The translations under genes and the position numbers were made by a program. The notes under the pieces were generated by a model. It was not told the DNA's origin and did not search any database. It was given only the letters and a program-made list of their open reading frames with translations. A DNA stretch of 64,000 bases from Bacteroidota bacterium (GTDB lineage: Bacteria; Bacteroidota; Bacteroidia; Chitinophagales; Chitinophagaceae): NCBI GenBank assembly GCA_023422835.1, contig JAFAGI010000020.1, positions 186,001 to 250,000 of the forward strand, read 5' to 3'. Numbering within the stretch: position 1 is the first letter of the stretch; every line of letters begins with the position of its first letter. This document shows positions 51,475 through 61,866 of the stretch, one piece after another.

Positions 51475-52911
51475 TTAACGAAGATCCGTATCGCTTTCTT
51501 CTTTGAATAATTCATTCAGGCCGTTCTTTACTTTCTCTGAAAACAGGCTCCAGAATTTAGTGATCCTGTCTTCCTGTTTTTTGCCGATGCCTGCTTTTCC
51601 TTTCTTCACCTCCACGACTGTTTCCGGCACAACTTCTTCGGATATTAATTCTTTAGGCACTTCTACTTCAGTATCTTTCTCTGTTATTTCTATAAAATCC
51701 TCACGCATCTCATAGTCATTGCATCCTTTCAGTATCAGGCCTAAACAGGTAGAATACATCGGGCTTTTCAACTGCTCAATATGGTTGGGCGCCAGGTGCT
51801 CGTTAGGCAAGCCTACGCGTGCATTGAGACCGGTAACATATTCAGTAAGCTGTATCAGGTTCTTCAATTGAGAGCCTCCGCCTGTAAGGATCACACCGCC
51901 ATTGAGCATCCTGTTGTCAAGGCCTACCTGCTTCAGATGGTAAGACACAAAATCCAGTATCTCGCTCATGCGCGCCTGTATAATTTCAGCAAGCGTCTTT
52001 ACGCTGATCTGTTTGGAAGGCATACCTTTTAAACCATTGATGGTAATGTAGGCATTGGCCTTAGCCTCGTCGCTGATGGCAGAGCCGAACTGTTTTTTCA
52101 GCGCTTCTGCCTGGTGCTTAAGCACTCCCAGCCCTACGCGGATATCATTGGTAATGTTTTCCCCTCCGAAAGGGATCACTGCAGTATGCTTCAATACGCC
52201 TTCATAAAACACAGCCAGGTCAGAGGTACCGCCACCTATGTCTAATATGGCTACGCCGGCTTCCATGTCTAGGTCGCTCATCACGGCGGAGGCAGATGCA
52301 AGCGGCTGCAATACGAGGTCTTTTGTTTTCAGATCGCTTCTGTTTACCGCGCGGTTGATGTTCCTAATAGCATTTTTATCTCCGGTAATGATGTGGAAGT
52401 TGGCGCCAACTTTCACGCCGTTGTGGCCTACCGGTTCTTTGATATTCTGGAAATTATCTACATAGAAATCCTGTGGTATCACATCAATGATCTCGTCTCC
52501 GGCAGGTATAAATGTTTTCTTCTGGTTATCGATCAGCTGATCAATTTCAAAGCGCTGAATTTCAATTTCCGAGTTCTGGCGCACCATGTCGCCGCGTGTT
52601 TGCAGGCTTTTGATGTGATGGCCAGCAATGCCTACATACACATCATTGATATCAAGTTCTGGATTGCTTTTCAGGCAATTCTCCACTGCCACTTTTATGG
52701 CTCTTACTGTTTGATCAATGTTTAAAACCTGCCCGTGTTGCACACCGTTGCTGGGCGCTGTACCGAAACCGACTATTTCCAGCTTACCGTGTTCATTCTT
52801 TCTTCCCGCAATTACAGCGATCTTGGTGGTACCAATATCGAGCCCCACAATGATCGGAGAGTTCGCAGCATATGCCGCCTGTTTTTCCCGGAAGTTTGAG
52901 TCTTGATGCAT
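51475..52911 (-). CDS. ftsA: Cell division protein FtsA
   Basis: 478 residues. An actin-like ATPase that ties FtsZ to the membrane. Phosphate loops GLDIGTTKIAV near the start and AILDIGGGTSDLAVF are clear, as is the late adenosine motif LTGGGSQL. The C-terminal region KFWSLFSEKVKNGLNELF can form the amphipathic membrane helix; about ten residues follow it. It lies between ftsQ and ftsZ, in the canonical order. Confidence 0.97.
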   Translation of the reverse strand: MHQDSNFREKQAAYAANSPIIVGLDIGTTKIAVIAGRKNEHGKLEIVGFGTAPSNGVQHGQVLNIDQTVRAIKVAVENCLKSNPELDINDVYVGIAGHHIKSLQTRGDMVRQNSEIEIQRFEIDQLIDNQKKTFIPAGDEIIDVIPQDFYVDNFQNIKEPVGHNGVKVGANFHIITGDKNAIRNINRAVNRSDLKTKDLVLQPLASASAVMSDLDMEAGVAILDIGGGTSDLAVFYEGVLKHTAVIPFGGENITNDIRVGLGVLKHQAEALKKQFGSAISDEAKANAYITINGLKGMPSKQISVKTLAEIIQARMSEILDFVSYHLKQVGLDNRMLNGGVILTGGGSQLKNLIQLTEYVTGLNARVGLPNEHLAPNHIEQLKSPMYSTCLGLILKGCNDYEMREDFIEITEKDTEVEVPKELISEEVVPETVVEVKKGKAGIGKKQEDRITKFWSLFSEKVKNGLNELFKEESDTDLR

Positions 52912-52929
52912 AATGATATATTTTAGTTG

Positions 52930-53907
52930 TTATTTGTTTGTATTTCGATTGGTTGTTGCGTGTTTATCCTCTTTGGCTGCACCTGCAGGCGGAGGCTTTT
53001 TACGCTCCTGTGCTTGTGGCGCGGCATTTTTTTTGTTTGCCGCACCATGCTTCGGTTGCGCCTGCTTAGGGATATTTTTATTGCTTAAAGTATCTGCCAA
53101 TGATACGGTATCTATACGCAGGGGAATGCCAAACACAGCATCGTTCCTGTTAGCTGAATCTCGCAATGTAGCCACTACCTGGCCATTGTACTGCACGTCT
53201 ATTTTTTTATACTTATCAAGACCCTTGGCAACCCACACCTGCTGATAGAAACTATACAACCTGTTGAATTTATTCTCTATGCTATCTGCTGTGCCGATCG
53301 CTATCATATGGTTGCCGACAACGGGCACAAATTCAAACTGGTTTTTATTGACAATGTTTATCTGCGCAATCATGGCTGTCCAGAATGTATCGCTGTTGAT
53401 AAAACTGCTTAACCGCTGAATATCTTTCATAAGCAATGTATCGGCCTCTACATTGTCGGCCTCGGGAAACGAAGTGAAAACGGGCACCCTGGCAGAAACC
53501 TTGCTGTTTACCGGCAGCTTTTTAGCACTGCTGTCGATGTAGAAAGTATTGCCCTGATCCGTAAAGATCCTGGCAATCGGGTCGCTCTCAGCTATACGCA
53601 CCTGTAATACCTGGTTGTTATCAAAATACAGGTCAGCTTTTTTTACCCACACATCCGCATACAGCACCTGCTCAAGTTTTTTCAGGTCAATGGAATCTGT
53701 TACATAGCCCACACGCCCTCCGTTTGCCGCAATGATGCCTTTTATCTGGTCTTCATTTACAAAAACATATTTCTTCTGTCCTACGATCTCTACCTTAATA
53801 CCCTTGCAGATCTTGCTGCGCTTTACATCTCCGGCATAGACAAAAAGCGCTATTGTTGCGAAGAACAGCAACAGCCACGAAATCAATATGAGCTTTCTTT
53901 TTGTCAT
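52930..53907 (-). CDS. ftsQ: Cell division protein FtsQ
   Basis: 325 residues. A transmembrane helix (about 6-25) precedes a periplasmic part with a short POTRA-like region (IKVEIVGQKKYVFVNEDQI) and the FtsQ domain (VRIAESDPIARIF). The C-terminal 50 residues are an extra Lys/Gln/Pro/Ala tail (KKPPPAGAAKEDKH). It links divisome parts. murC ends at the base before its start. Confidence 0.9.
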   Translation of the reverse strand: MTKRKLILISWLLLFFATIALFVYAGDVKRSKICKGIKVEIVGQKKYVFVNEDQIKGIIAANGGRVGYVTDSIDLKKLEQVLYADVWVKKADLYFDNNQVLQVRIAESDPIARIFTDQGNTFYIDSSAKKLPVNSKVSARVPVFTSFPEADNVEADTLLMKDIQRLSSFINSDTFWTAMIAQINIVNKNQFEFVPVVGNHMIAIGTADSIENKFNRLYSFYQQVWVAKGLDKYKKIDVQYNGQVVATLRDSANRNDAVFGIPLRIDTVSLADTLSNKNIPKQAQPKHGAANKKNAAPQAQERKKPPPAGAAKEDKHATTNRNTNK

Positions 53908-55296
53908 TTATTTTTCCAATAAAATTGTTTTAATGGTTTGCCGCATCTCACCGACATCTCCTGCACCACACATAACTATCAATGGCGGCTTTCTTTGCCT
54001 TACTGCTTCTGTAAATGCTTCTGTGGTTAATACACTACAATTTTTATTCTTCATTTTATCTGCGATCAGCTCACTGGAAACGCCTTCCACTGGCAGCTCG
54101 CGTGCTGGGTAAACAGGAAGCAAGATCACTTCATCTGCCTGATCAAGGCTGGCTGCAAATTCTGCCGCTAAATCTTTGGTTCTTGAATATAAATGCGGCT
54201 GAAACACCAGCAACATTTGCTCATTATACAAACTTCTTACACCTTTGATTACGGCACTTAATTCTTCGGGATGGTGCGCATAATCATCAATCAATACGTA
54301 TGGCGAATCGGCATGGCTCAGCACAAACTCAAACCTTCTTTTTACACCCTTGAATAGCTGCAATGCCTGTCTTACCTGGCTTTCAGCAATGTTGAGATAA
54401 CTGGCTACAGCAATGGCGGCTATAGCATTTTCCACATTATGCAGGCCACCGGTTTTTAAAATAAGGTCTTTTATTTCTACACCATTGATATGCACGTGGA
54501 AATGATAAGCCCCTTCATGCACCTTTATATCAAAGGCATAAATATCTGCATCCCTATTATCCAGGCTGTAGGTTAGGTGTTTTTCTGCACCAAAATTGTA
54601 CTTATGCTTTAAACCATACTTGGTCAGCAAAAGCCCTGCGCTCTTGAGCTTTGATGCAAATGCCAGGTAAGCATCTTCCAGGTTTTGCACTGTGCCGTAA
54701 ATATCCAGGTGATCCGGATCCATCGCAGTAATAATAGCTACATCAGGAGAAAGCTTCAGGAACGACCGGTCGTACTCATCGGCTTCCACAACATTTACAT
54801 TTCGATCGCTGCTCCAGAAATTAGTAGCATAATTCGCTGCAATGCCGCCCAGGAAAGCATTTGAGCCATAGCCTGTCTCGCGAAGCAGGTAAGCGATCAT
54901 GGTTGTGACCGTAGTTTTTCCATGTGAACCTGCCACACAAATATTAAAAGCATTTTCTGTAATCCATCCAAGCACATCACTGCGCTTTACAACCACATAC
55001 TTATTTTCGCGGTAGTAAGCCAGCTCTGTATGATTGACAGGAATAGCCGGCGTGTAAATAACTACATCGGCATCTTTTGAAATCAGCTGCACATTATCTT
55101 CATAATGAATATGCGCACCCTCTTGTGTAAGGCGCTTCGTTAGTTCTGTTTCTTTCAGATCGTAACCGGCTACACGCACGGCTTTAGAAAGGAAATACCG
55201 TACAAGCGCACTCATACCAATACCGCCTATGCCAATAAAATACACAGACTTGATAACAATGTTGTTTAACCTCAATAAGTGCGCTTCCTGATCCAT
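53908..55296 (-). CDS. murC: UDP-N-acetylmuramate--L-alanine ligase
   Basis: 462 residues. First amino-acid-adding Mur ligase. UDP-binding loop FIGIGGIGMSAL near residue 20, ATP loop GSHGKTTVTTM near 125, and DDYAHHPEE in the C-terminal domain are all present. Start and end abut murG (2-bp gap) and ftsQ. Confidence 0.98.
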   Translation of the reverse strand: MDQEAHLLRLNNIVIKSVYFIGIGGIGMSALVRYFLSKAVRVAGYDLKETELTKRLTQEGAHIHYEDNVQLISKDADVVIYTPAIPVNHTELAYYRENKYVVVKRSDVLGWITENAFNICVAGSHGKTTVTTMIAYLLRETGYGSNAFLGGIAANYATNFWSSDRNVNVVEADEYDRSFLKLSPDVAIITAMDPDHLDIYGTVQNLEDAYLAFASKLKSAGLLLTKYGLKHKYNFGAEKHLTYSLDNRDADIYAFDIKVHEGAYHFHVHINGVEIKDLILKTGGLHNVENAIAAIAVASYLNIAESQVRQALQLFKGVKRRFEFVLSHADSPYVLIDDYAHHPEELSAVIKGVRSLYNEQMLLVFQPHLYSRTKDLAAEFAASLDQADEVILLPVYPARELPVEGVSSELIADKMKNKNCSVLTTEAFTEAVRQRKPPLIVMCGAGDVGEMRQTIKTILLEK

Positions 55297-55298
55297 GC

Positions 55299-56405
55299 TT
55301 ATTTAAAAATATCTTTAATTATTTCTGATGCAATTACTTCATTGGCATTGGTTGTGGCCAATACGGATATGTTTTTAATAAAAGTGTTTTTCTTTTCTTC
55401 GTTGAATAATAAATCGGTTATTGCAGAGAAAAGCTTTGTCCGCACTTCGCTGTCCGGCACTATCTCTGCGGCTTTTTTATTCACCAGGTTCATAGCGTTA
55501 ACCGTCTGATGGTCTTCTGCCGCGTAAGGATAAGGCACAAAGATCACAGGCTTCTTTACCACGCAAAGCTCCGAAACCGTCATGGCGCCTGCCCTTGCTA
55601 CCACGATGTCTGCTGCAGCATACGCGTACTCCATCTCTGATATAAACTCTGAAACATAAATATTATCTTTTGCAAAGGCCGCCATACTGATGTAAGTCTG
55701 AGAATTATTTTTACCCGTCTGCCAGATCAGCTGCACATCCAGCGTAGAAATATCTGAAAGATGAAAAGCAATCACATCATTGATACTTTTTGCGCCGAGG
55801 CTGCCACCAACCACCAGTACGGTAGGCTTCGTAGCATGCAGGTTAAAGTAGTTTCTCGCCTCTTCTTTGCCTACTGTATTCTCTACAATCTTCTTCCTTA
55901 CCGGATTCCCGGTGATCTGTATTTTTTCCTGAGGAAAGAATTTCTCCATACCGTCGGTAGCTACAAATACTTTTACAGCTTTCTTGCCCAACAAAATATT
56001 ACTCTTGCCTGCAAAAGAATTTGACTCATGGATATACGTAGGAATGTCTTCTTTCTGAGCGTATCTTAACACCGGGAATGTAGAGTAGCCGCCAACACCG
56101 ATAACCACATCAGGCGGAAATTTTTTGAAAATTTCTTTTACCTGGAAGTAGCTTTTAATGAGTTTAAAAGGCAAAGAAATATTCTTCAGCATCTGGCTGC
56201 GGTTAAAGCCTGCCATGTCTATGCCCTGAATACTATAGCCCGCTTCAGGCACTTTTTCCATCTCCATTTTACCCCTAGCGCCAATAAAAAGAATTTCCAG
56301 TGCGGGCATGACATTTTTCAGTGCATTGGCAATAGCCACAGCCGGGAAGATATGCCCTCCTGTGCCGCCGCCTGCTATGATCACTTTGCCTGTTTTACTT
56401 TTCAT
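55299..56405 (-). CDS. murG: UDP-GlcNAc--MurNAc-pentapeptide transferase
   Basis: 368 residues. It adds GlcNAc to lipid I to form lipid II on the inner face of the membrane. N-terminal GGGTGGHIFPAVAIA, GVGGYSTFPVL and the donor-site block PYPYAAEDHQTVNA are typical. Same fold as the glycosyltransferase at 36586. Follows ftsW after 14 bp. Confidence 0.97.
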   Translation of the reverse strand: MKSKTGKVIIAGGGTGGHIFPAVAIANALKNVMPALEILFIGARGKMEMEKVPEAGYSIQGIDMAGFNRSQMLKNISLPFKLIKSYFQVKEIFKKFPPDVVIGVGGYSTFPVLRYAQKEDIPTYIHESNSFAGKSNILLGKKAVKVFVATDGMEKFFPQEKIQITGNPVRKKIVENTVGKEEARNYFNLHATKPTVLVVGGSLGAKSINDVIAFHLSDISTLDVQLIWQTGKNNSQTYISMAAFAKDNIYVSEFISEMEYAYAAADIVVARAGAMTVSELCVVKKPVIFVPYPYAAEDHQTVNAMNLVNKKAAEIVPDSEVRTKLFSAITDLLFNEEKKNTFIKNISVLATTNANEVIASEIIKDIFK

Positions 56406-56419
56406 TTTTCTGTCTTTTA

Positions 56420-57730
56420 TTATTCTATTGTCTCACTTTCTATTAACGGCCGAGCTTCTGCCACCGCATCGCCTTCATTTTCAACATTGCCTCTTACGTT
56501 TAGTTCCACATAACGGGATACGCTCAGGATAATGCCGATAGATGCACAGGTAAACAGAAAAGATGTGCCGCCCATGCTTATCAGCGGCAGCGTAACGCCT
56601 GTAACCGGTATCAATCCTACGTTTACGGCCATATTAGATACTGCCTGTATCACCAGCGTAAAGCTTAACCCAAGCGCAAGGAACGCCCCGAACGCGCCCG
56701 GACATTTCCTGAATATACTTATACACCTGTATAAAAAAACCAGGTAAATAAATACGATGAACACACCCCCCAATAAACCGTATTCTTCTATGATGATGGA
56801 ATAGATAAAGTCGTTGTAAGCCTGTGGCAGATAGTTACGCTGCTCACTGTTACCGGGGCCGAGGCCAAATAATACGCCGCCATTCGCAATCGCTATTCTG
56901 CTTTGCTGCACTTGGTAAGGCACATCATTGCCTTTGGCAAAAAGAAAATCCTGTACGCGGCTAACCCATGTAGAAAACCTTTTGAATACAGAACTTTCGT
57001 CCTGCACGGTTTCCATCTTTACAATATTTTTATTGTGGGTATGCTCAAGGTCGGGGTTGTAGGTAGTGACAGCTACGCCTACTATCAGTAAAACCGGTAT
57101 CATCGCTACGCCGATCATCATAAATATATGCTTATACCTTACCCTACCTATAAACAATAGCAATAGGGATGTAAGCCCCGTGAGCAAAGCGTTTGATAAG
57201 TTTGCAGGCATTATGAGGCCGCAGGTAAGCACGATAGGAATAAACACAGGCAGGAAGCCTTTCTTAAGGTCCTTGATCTTATCGTTTTCCTGTTTGCGGC
57301 TCAACTGCCTGGAGAGGAACATATACAAAGCAAGCTTTGCAAAATCACTTGTCTGGAACGTCATGTTAATGATGGGTATCTCAATCCACCGTACACCGGA
57401 ATTGATCTCTGCGCCGAAAAATAATGTGTATGCCAGCAAGGGAATGGAGATGATATAGAGTATCAATGCGATCTTCGAGAATAATGCATAGTTCACTTTA
57501 TGCAACAGGTAGATCATTCCAAATCCGAGCAATATAAATACCAGCTGCTTAAATAAATAGATCTCGGTATTGCCGTTGTTCATTTTATAAGCAAGCGAGC
57601 CGGTAGCGCTGTACACCACCAACATAGACACCAGGGCAAGCAACGCCGCACAACCCCAGATGTATTGGTCGCCTTTTATCCTGCCAAGGTATTTTTTTAC
57701 AGAGCCGTCTATGTTGTATGTTGATGACAT
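56420..57730 (-). CDS. ftsW: SEDS-family peptidoglycan polymerase FtsW
   Basis: 436 residues, with about ten hydrophobic segments. The SEDS polymerase joins lipid II at the septum together with FtsI. GPGNSEQRNYLPQAYNDFI in the large outer loop and VTGVTLPLISMGGTS near the C-terminus are the family signatures. Follows murD with 2 bp. Confidence 0.97.
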   Translation of the reverse strand: MSSTYNIDGSVKKYLGRIKGDQYIWGCAALLALVSMLVVYSATGSLAYKMNNGNTEIYLFKQLVFILLGFGMIYLLHKVNYALFSKIALILYIISIPLLAYTLFFGAEINSGVRWIEIPIINMTFQTSDFAKLALYMFLSRQLSRKQENDKIKDLKKGFLPVFIPIVLTCGLIMPANLSNALLTGLTSLLLLFIGRVRYKHIFMMIGVAMIPVLLIVGVAVTTYNPDLEHTHNKNIVKMETVQDESSVFKRFSTWVSRVQDFLFAKGNDVPYQVQQSRIAIANGGVLFGLGPGNSEQRNYLPQAYNDFIYSIIIEEYGLLGGVFIVFIYLVFLYRCISIFRKCPGAFGAFLALGLSFTLVIQAVSNMAVNVGLIPVTGVTLPLISMGGTSFLFTCASIGIILSVSRYVELNVRGNVENEGDAVAEARPLIESETIE

Positions 57731-57732
57731 TG

Positions 57733-59082
57733 TTATAATGCTTTTACTTCCTCTTTAAAAATGTTACCCCTGTCCATATAATTTTTAAAAAGATCAAAGC
57801 TGGAACAGCCGGGGCTTAATAACACTACATCTCCGGAGGCAGCTAAATGATAAGCCTCTACCACTGCATCTCTCATGGAAGATGTTTCAACCACCGGCAC
57901 CAGCGTATTGAAAGCATTCACGATCCTGGAATTGTCCAGCCCGAGGCAGACAATGGCTTTTACTTTTTCTTTCACCAGCTCTTCGAGGAAAGAATAATCG
58001 TTGCCTTTATCAATACCGCCCATAATGAGAATGGTTGGCTTGGCAATGCTTTCAAGCGCAAACCAAACGCTATTAAGGTTTGTGCCTTTACTGTCGTTGA
58101 TAAATTCTATACCGTTGATGGTAGTTACCGGCTCCATGCGGTGTTCAAGGTTCTCAAAAGTTTTGATCGCTTCGCGAATTTTTTCTTTGCGTATGTTAAG
58201 GCTTGCCCCCGCCAGTCCCGCTGCCATAGTGTTGTACTGATTATGTTTCCCTTTTAATGCGAAATCATAAATGTTCATGCTTACACGTTCTTCCTGTGCT
58301 TTCAACATCATTTGTCCGTCTTTAATGTATGCGCCTTTGTTTACTTCCTGTTTCATTGTAAAAGGGATTGATTGTGATAAAACTGAAATGTTTTTTAATT
58401 TATTTATAATGATGTTGTCATCAAGGTTGTAGATGAAAACATCGTCTGAATGCTGATTTGCCGTAATTTTAAATTTACTGTCTATATAATTCTCCATGCG
58501 GTAATCATACCTGTCCAGGTGGTCTTCTGTAATGTTGAGCAGTACTGCCACATCCGGGCGGAACGTTTTTATATCATCCAGCTGAAAAGAACTTATTTCC
58601 AACACGTACAACGGTTTCGGATCTTCTGCTACCTGTTGAGCAAACGAGAAGCCTATATTGCCCACCAATGCACAGTCAAGGCCTGCTGTTGTGCAGATGT
58701 GGTAAATCAATGACGTTGTTGTAGTCTTGCCATTGGTGCCTGTGATGGCAATTATTTTACTATCGCCTTTGTATTGGTAAGCCAGCTCAATCTCACTGAT
58801 CACTTCAACGCCGGCTTCTCTTATCTTCTTCATTACTGGTGTGCTTTCCGCAATGCCCGGGCTTTTTACAATCACCTCTGCGTCTAGGATTATCCCTGTC
58901 GTATGGCCGCCTTCTTCATACGCTATGCCTGCGTTATGCAATTTTTCTTTATATGCCTCTTCAATTTTTCCATAGTCGCTCACAAACACTTCAAAGCCTT
59001 GTTGCACAGCCAGCAAAGCAGCGCCTATGCCGCTTTCAGCAGCACCCAGTACACAAAGCTTTTGATGTTTATTCCTGTTCAT
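57733..59082 (-). CDS. murD: UDP-MurNAc-L-alanine--D-glutamate ligase
   Basis: 449 residues. Second Mur ligase, adding D-Glu. GAAESGIGAALLA near the start, ATP loop GTNGKTTTT near 116, and LEHRMEPV..NDSKGTN in the C-terminal part are seen. Its ATG overlaps the mraY stop by one base (TAATG). Confidence 0.98.
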   Translation of the reverse strand: MNRNKHQKLCVLGAAESGIGAALLAVQQGFEVFVSDYGKIEEAYKEKLHNAGIAYEEGGHTTGIILDAEVIVKSPGIAESTPVMKKIREAGVEVISEIELAYQYKGDSKIIAITGTNGKTTTTSLIYHICTTAGLDCALVGNIGFSFAQQVAEDPKPLYVLEISSFQLDDIKTFRPDVAVLLNITEDHLDRYDYRMENYIDSKFKITANQHSDDVFIYNLDDNIIINKLKNISVLSQSIPFTMKQEVNKGAYIKDGQMMLKAQEERVSMNIYDFALKGKHNQYNTMAAGLAGASLNIRKEKIREAIKTFENLEHRMEPVTTINGIEFINDSKGTNLNSVWFALESIAKPTILIMGGIDKGNDYSFLEELVKEKVKAIVCLGLDNSRIVNAFNTLVPVVETSSMRDAVVEAYHLAASGDVVLLSPGCSSFDLFKNYMDRGNIFKEEVKAL

Positions 59083-60380
59083 TACCTCATTTTTAAAGTA
59101 GCTATGCTAAACACAACCAGTATAATGCTTACGATCCAGAAGCGTACGGATATCTTATTTTCGTGGTAACCTTTCTTCTGGTAATGATGATGCATCGGGC
59201 TCATTAAAAATATCCGCCTGCCTTCGCCAAATTTCTTTTTGGTGTATTTGAAATAACTCACCTGTAAGATCACACTAAGATTTTCCAGCAAAAAGATGCC
59301 GCAAAAAATAGGGATCAGCAGTTCTTTTCTTACAATAATCGCCAAAGATGCAATGATGCCGCCCAATGCCAGGCTTCCCGTATCGCCCATGAAAACCTGT
59401 GCTGGATAAGCATTGTACCAGAGAAAGCCGACACAGCCGCCCATGAGCGCTGCGGTGAAAATAGTAAGATCACTGATGTTGGGTATGTACATGATGTTGA
59501 GGTAATCAGATAAAATATAATTACCGCTTACATAAATGAATATGAACATACCAAAGCCAATGATACCGCTGACTCCGCCAGCGAGGCCATCTATACCATC
59601 CGTTAAGTTTGCACCGTTAGAGACAGCCACAATAATAAAAGTGACAATCAGTATGTAAACAAGCCAGGTAAACTTATCGGCACCCTCGCCCATCCACGAA
59701 ATAATTTTACTGTAATTAAATTCATGGTTTTTTACAAAAGGAATGGTAGTGATGGGCTGGTTGGCTTTTACATATCTTTTCTCCCTGCCAGAAACTTCAC
59801 GCACCACTTCGTTCTGAGCAGGAACGGAAGTTTGTGTAATCCCCTGCTGGTTGATCACGGGCCTTTCAATCACTACATCCTGGTTGAAATACAATGTTGA
59901 CCCGATGATGATGCCGAGGCCTACCTGCCCGATAATCTTGGCCATACCGGCCAGGCCATCCTTGTCTTTCTTCTCATACCTGCCGCCGCTTTGCATGGCC
60001 TTTTTCTTGGACCGTATTTTTAAAGTATCATCCAACAGGCCTATCACACCCATCCAAACGGTGCAGAGCAGCACAAGCTGCACGTAAACATTGGTAAGAT
60101 CTGCAAACAAAATGGTAGGCACTAGTATGGCCAATAAAATTATGATGCCGCCCATAGTAGGCGTGCCCTTCTTTTCCTGCTGTCCTTCCAGGCCGAGGTC
60201 TCTTACCTCTTCGCCTATCTGCGCACGCTTGAGTAAATTGATCAGCCTTCTGCCATAGATAGTAGCTATCAGCAATGAAAATATCAATGCCATGGATGCG
60301 CGGAACGAGATGTATTGAAATACACCCGCACCGGTGAAATCGTAATTTTCTTTTAACCAATTAAACAAATGATATAACAT
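59082..60380 (-). CDS. mraY: Phospho-MurNAc-pentapeptide translocase MraY
   Basis: 432 residues against about 360 in E. coli. It makes lipid I from UDP-MurNAc-pentapeptide and undecaprenyl phosphate. Conserved sites: [17 protein letters not shown] (catalytic Asp pair), GLAGG and [19 protein letters not shown]. About 70 extra residues (around 170-240) lie in a loop after a transmembrane segment and contain no hydrophobic helix; this seems usual in Bacteroidota. Confidence 0.97.
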   Translation of the reverse strand: MLYHLFNWLKENYDFTGAGVFQYISFRASMALIFSLLIATIYGRRLINLLKRAQIGEEVRDLGLEGQQEKKGTPTMGGIIILLAILVPTILFADLTNVYVQLVLLCTVWMGVIGLLDDTLKIRSKKKAMQSGGRYEKKDKDGLAGMAKIIGQVGLGIIIGSTLYFNQDVVIERPVINQQGITQTSVPAQNEVVREVSGREKRYVKANQPITTIPFVKNHEFNYSKIISWMGEGADKFTWLVYILIVTFIIVAVSNGANLTDGIDGLAGGVSGIIGFGMFIFIYVSGNYILSDYLNIMYIPNISDLTIFTAALMGGCVGFLWYNAYPAQVFMGDTGSLALGGIIASLAIIVRKELLIPIFCGIFLLENLSVILQVSYFKYTKKKFGEGRRIFLMSPMHHHYQKKGYHENKISVRFWIVSIILVVFSIATLKMR

Positions 60381-60399
60381 GCCGGTTTATTTTTTCAAT

Positions 60400-61863
60400 T
60401 TACTTTTCTAACAATTCAAACATTTCCATTAATACTTCCCTATCATCAAAATGATTTCTCACGCCGTTTACTTCCTGGTACTTTTCATGGCCCTTTCCTG
60501 CTACAAGTATGATGTCGCCATCATTTGCGAGGCTTACGGCTGTCTTTACCGCTTCTTTCCTGTCGGCGATGCTTATAGCTTTTCTTTTGCCGGTAGTATT
60601 CAGTCCTGCTTCCATTTCCCTGATGATAACTGCAGGATCTTCGCTGCGCGGATTATCACTGGTCAGTATCACGCGGCTGCTCAGTTCAGCGGCTACCTTA
60701 GCCATTACCGGGCGCTTGGCCTTATCCCTGTCTCCACCGCAGCCCAGCACGGCGATCACCCGGCCGCCGGTTTTTTTCAGCTGGCCAATAGTTTCCAATA
60801 CATTTTGCAATGCATCCGGCGTGTGTGCATAGTCTACAATGCCGATAATATTTCTTTTGCTTACGATATAGTCAAACCTGCCTTCCGCACTGGTAAGCAT
60901 ACTCAATATGCGCAACACCTCCTCGCTGTCTTCACCGGCAGATATAGCTGTACCAAAGACAGCCAGTATGTTGTAGGCATTAAACTCCCCAATAAGCCTG
61001 AAATGCACCTCACGGTTATTCACAAGCATCACAAGGCCTGTTAATGCGTTCTCCAGGATTTTTCCTTTGAAATCTGCCATAGTATGGAGGCTGTACGTGA
61101 GCTTTGTGGCCTTTGTGTTTTGCAGCATTACACTGCCACGTTTATCATCTATGTTGGTGAGTGCAAATGCGACTGAAGGCAATTGGTCAAAGAATTTTTT
61201 CTTTACTTTTATGTACTCATCAAATGTTTTATGGTAGTCCAGGTGGTCGTGAGTAATGTTGGTAAAAATACCGCCTGCAAAGCTGAGCCCTGTGATCCGG
61301 TGCTGGTGTATAGCATGGCTGCTGCACTCCATAAATACATGCGTACAACCTTCATACTGCATGCGTTGCAACAAAGCGTTCAGGCTGATGGCGTCCGGCG
61401 TGGTATGTGTAGCCGGTATCACTTCTTGTCCTATCTTATTTTCCACTGTACTTACCAATCCGCATTTATATCCCAGCCCGGTGAATAGTTTATACAGGAT
61501 TGTAGCTACGGTAGTTTTGCCATTCGTACCTGTAATGCCATACAGCTTTATTTTAGAAGATGGATGCTGGTAAAAATTCCCTGCTGCCAAAGCCGCAGCC
61601 TCCAGTGTATCTTTCACCTGTACATACACAATATTTTCCTGCACTACCTGCGGCAGCTTTTCACAAATTATAGCTACAGCGCCGTTTTCAACAGCCTTTC
61701 CTATAAAATCGTGGCCGTCAGACACGGTGCCTCTGATGGCTATAAACGCAGTACCGTCAGAAACCTTACGGGAGTCGAGTTGCAGATCTTTTACCTGCAC
61801 ACCGGCATCACCGGCCAGTTTAACGGTTGGTATATGGTGCAATATGTCTCTAAGTGTCTTCAA
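60400..61863 (-). CDS. murE: UDP-MurNAc-tripeptide synthetase, meso-DAP type
   Basis: 487 residues. Third Mur ligase. ATP loop GTNGKTTVATIL near 112; the C-terminal motif DNPRSED (in VILTSDNPRSEDP) marks meso-diaminopimelate as the added amino acid, as in E. coli, rather than lysine. Between ftsI (3-bp gap) and mraY (19-bp gap). MurF is not in the window. Confidence 0.97.
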   Translation of the reverse strand: MKTLRDILHHIPTVKLAGDAGVQVKDLQLDSRKVSDGTAFIAIRGTVSDGHDFIGKAVENGAVAIICEKLPQVVQENIVYVQVKDTLEAAALAAGNFYQHPSSKIKLYGITGTNGKTTVATILYKLFTGLGYKCGLVSTVENKIGQEVIPATHTTPDAISLNALLQRMQYEGCTHVFMECSSHAIHQHRITGLSFAGGIFTNITHDHLDYHKTFDEYIKVKKKFFDQLPSVAFALTNIDDKRGSVMLQNTKATKLTYSLHTMADFKGKILENALTGLVMLVNNREVHFRLIGEFNAYNILAVFGTAISAGEDSEEVLRILSMLTSAEGRFDYIVSKRNIIGIVDYAHTPDALQNVLETIGQLKKTGGRVIAVLGCGGDRDKAKRPVMAKVAAELSSRVILTSDNPRSEDPAVIIREMEAGLNTTGKRKAISIADRKEAVKTAVSLANDGDIILVAGKGHEKYQEVNGVRNHFDDREVLMEMFELLEK

Positions 61864-61866
61864 CGG

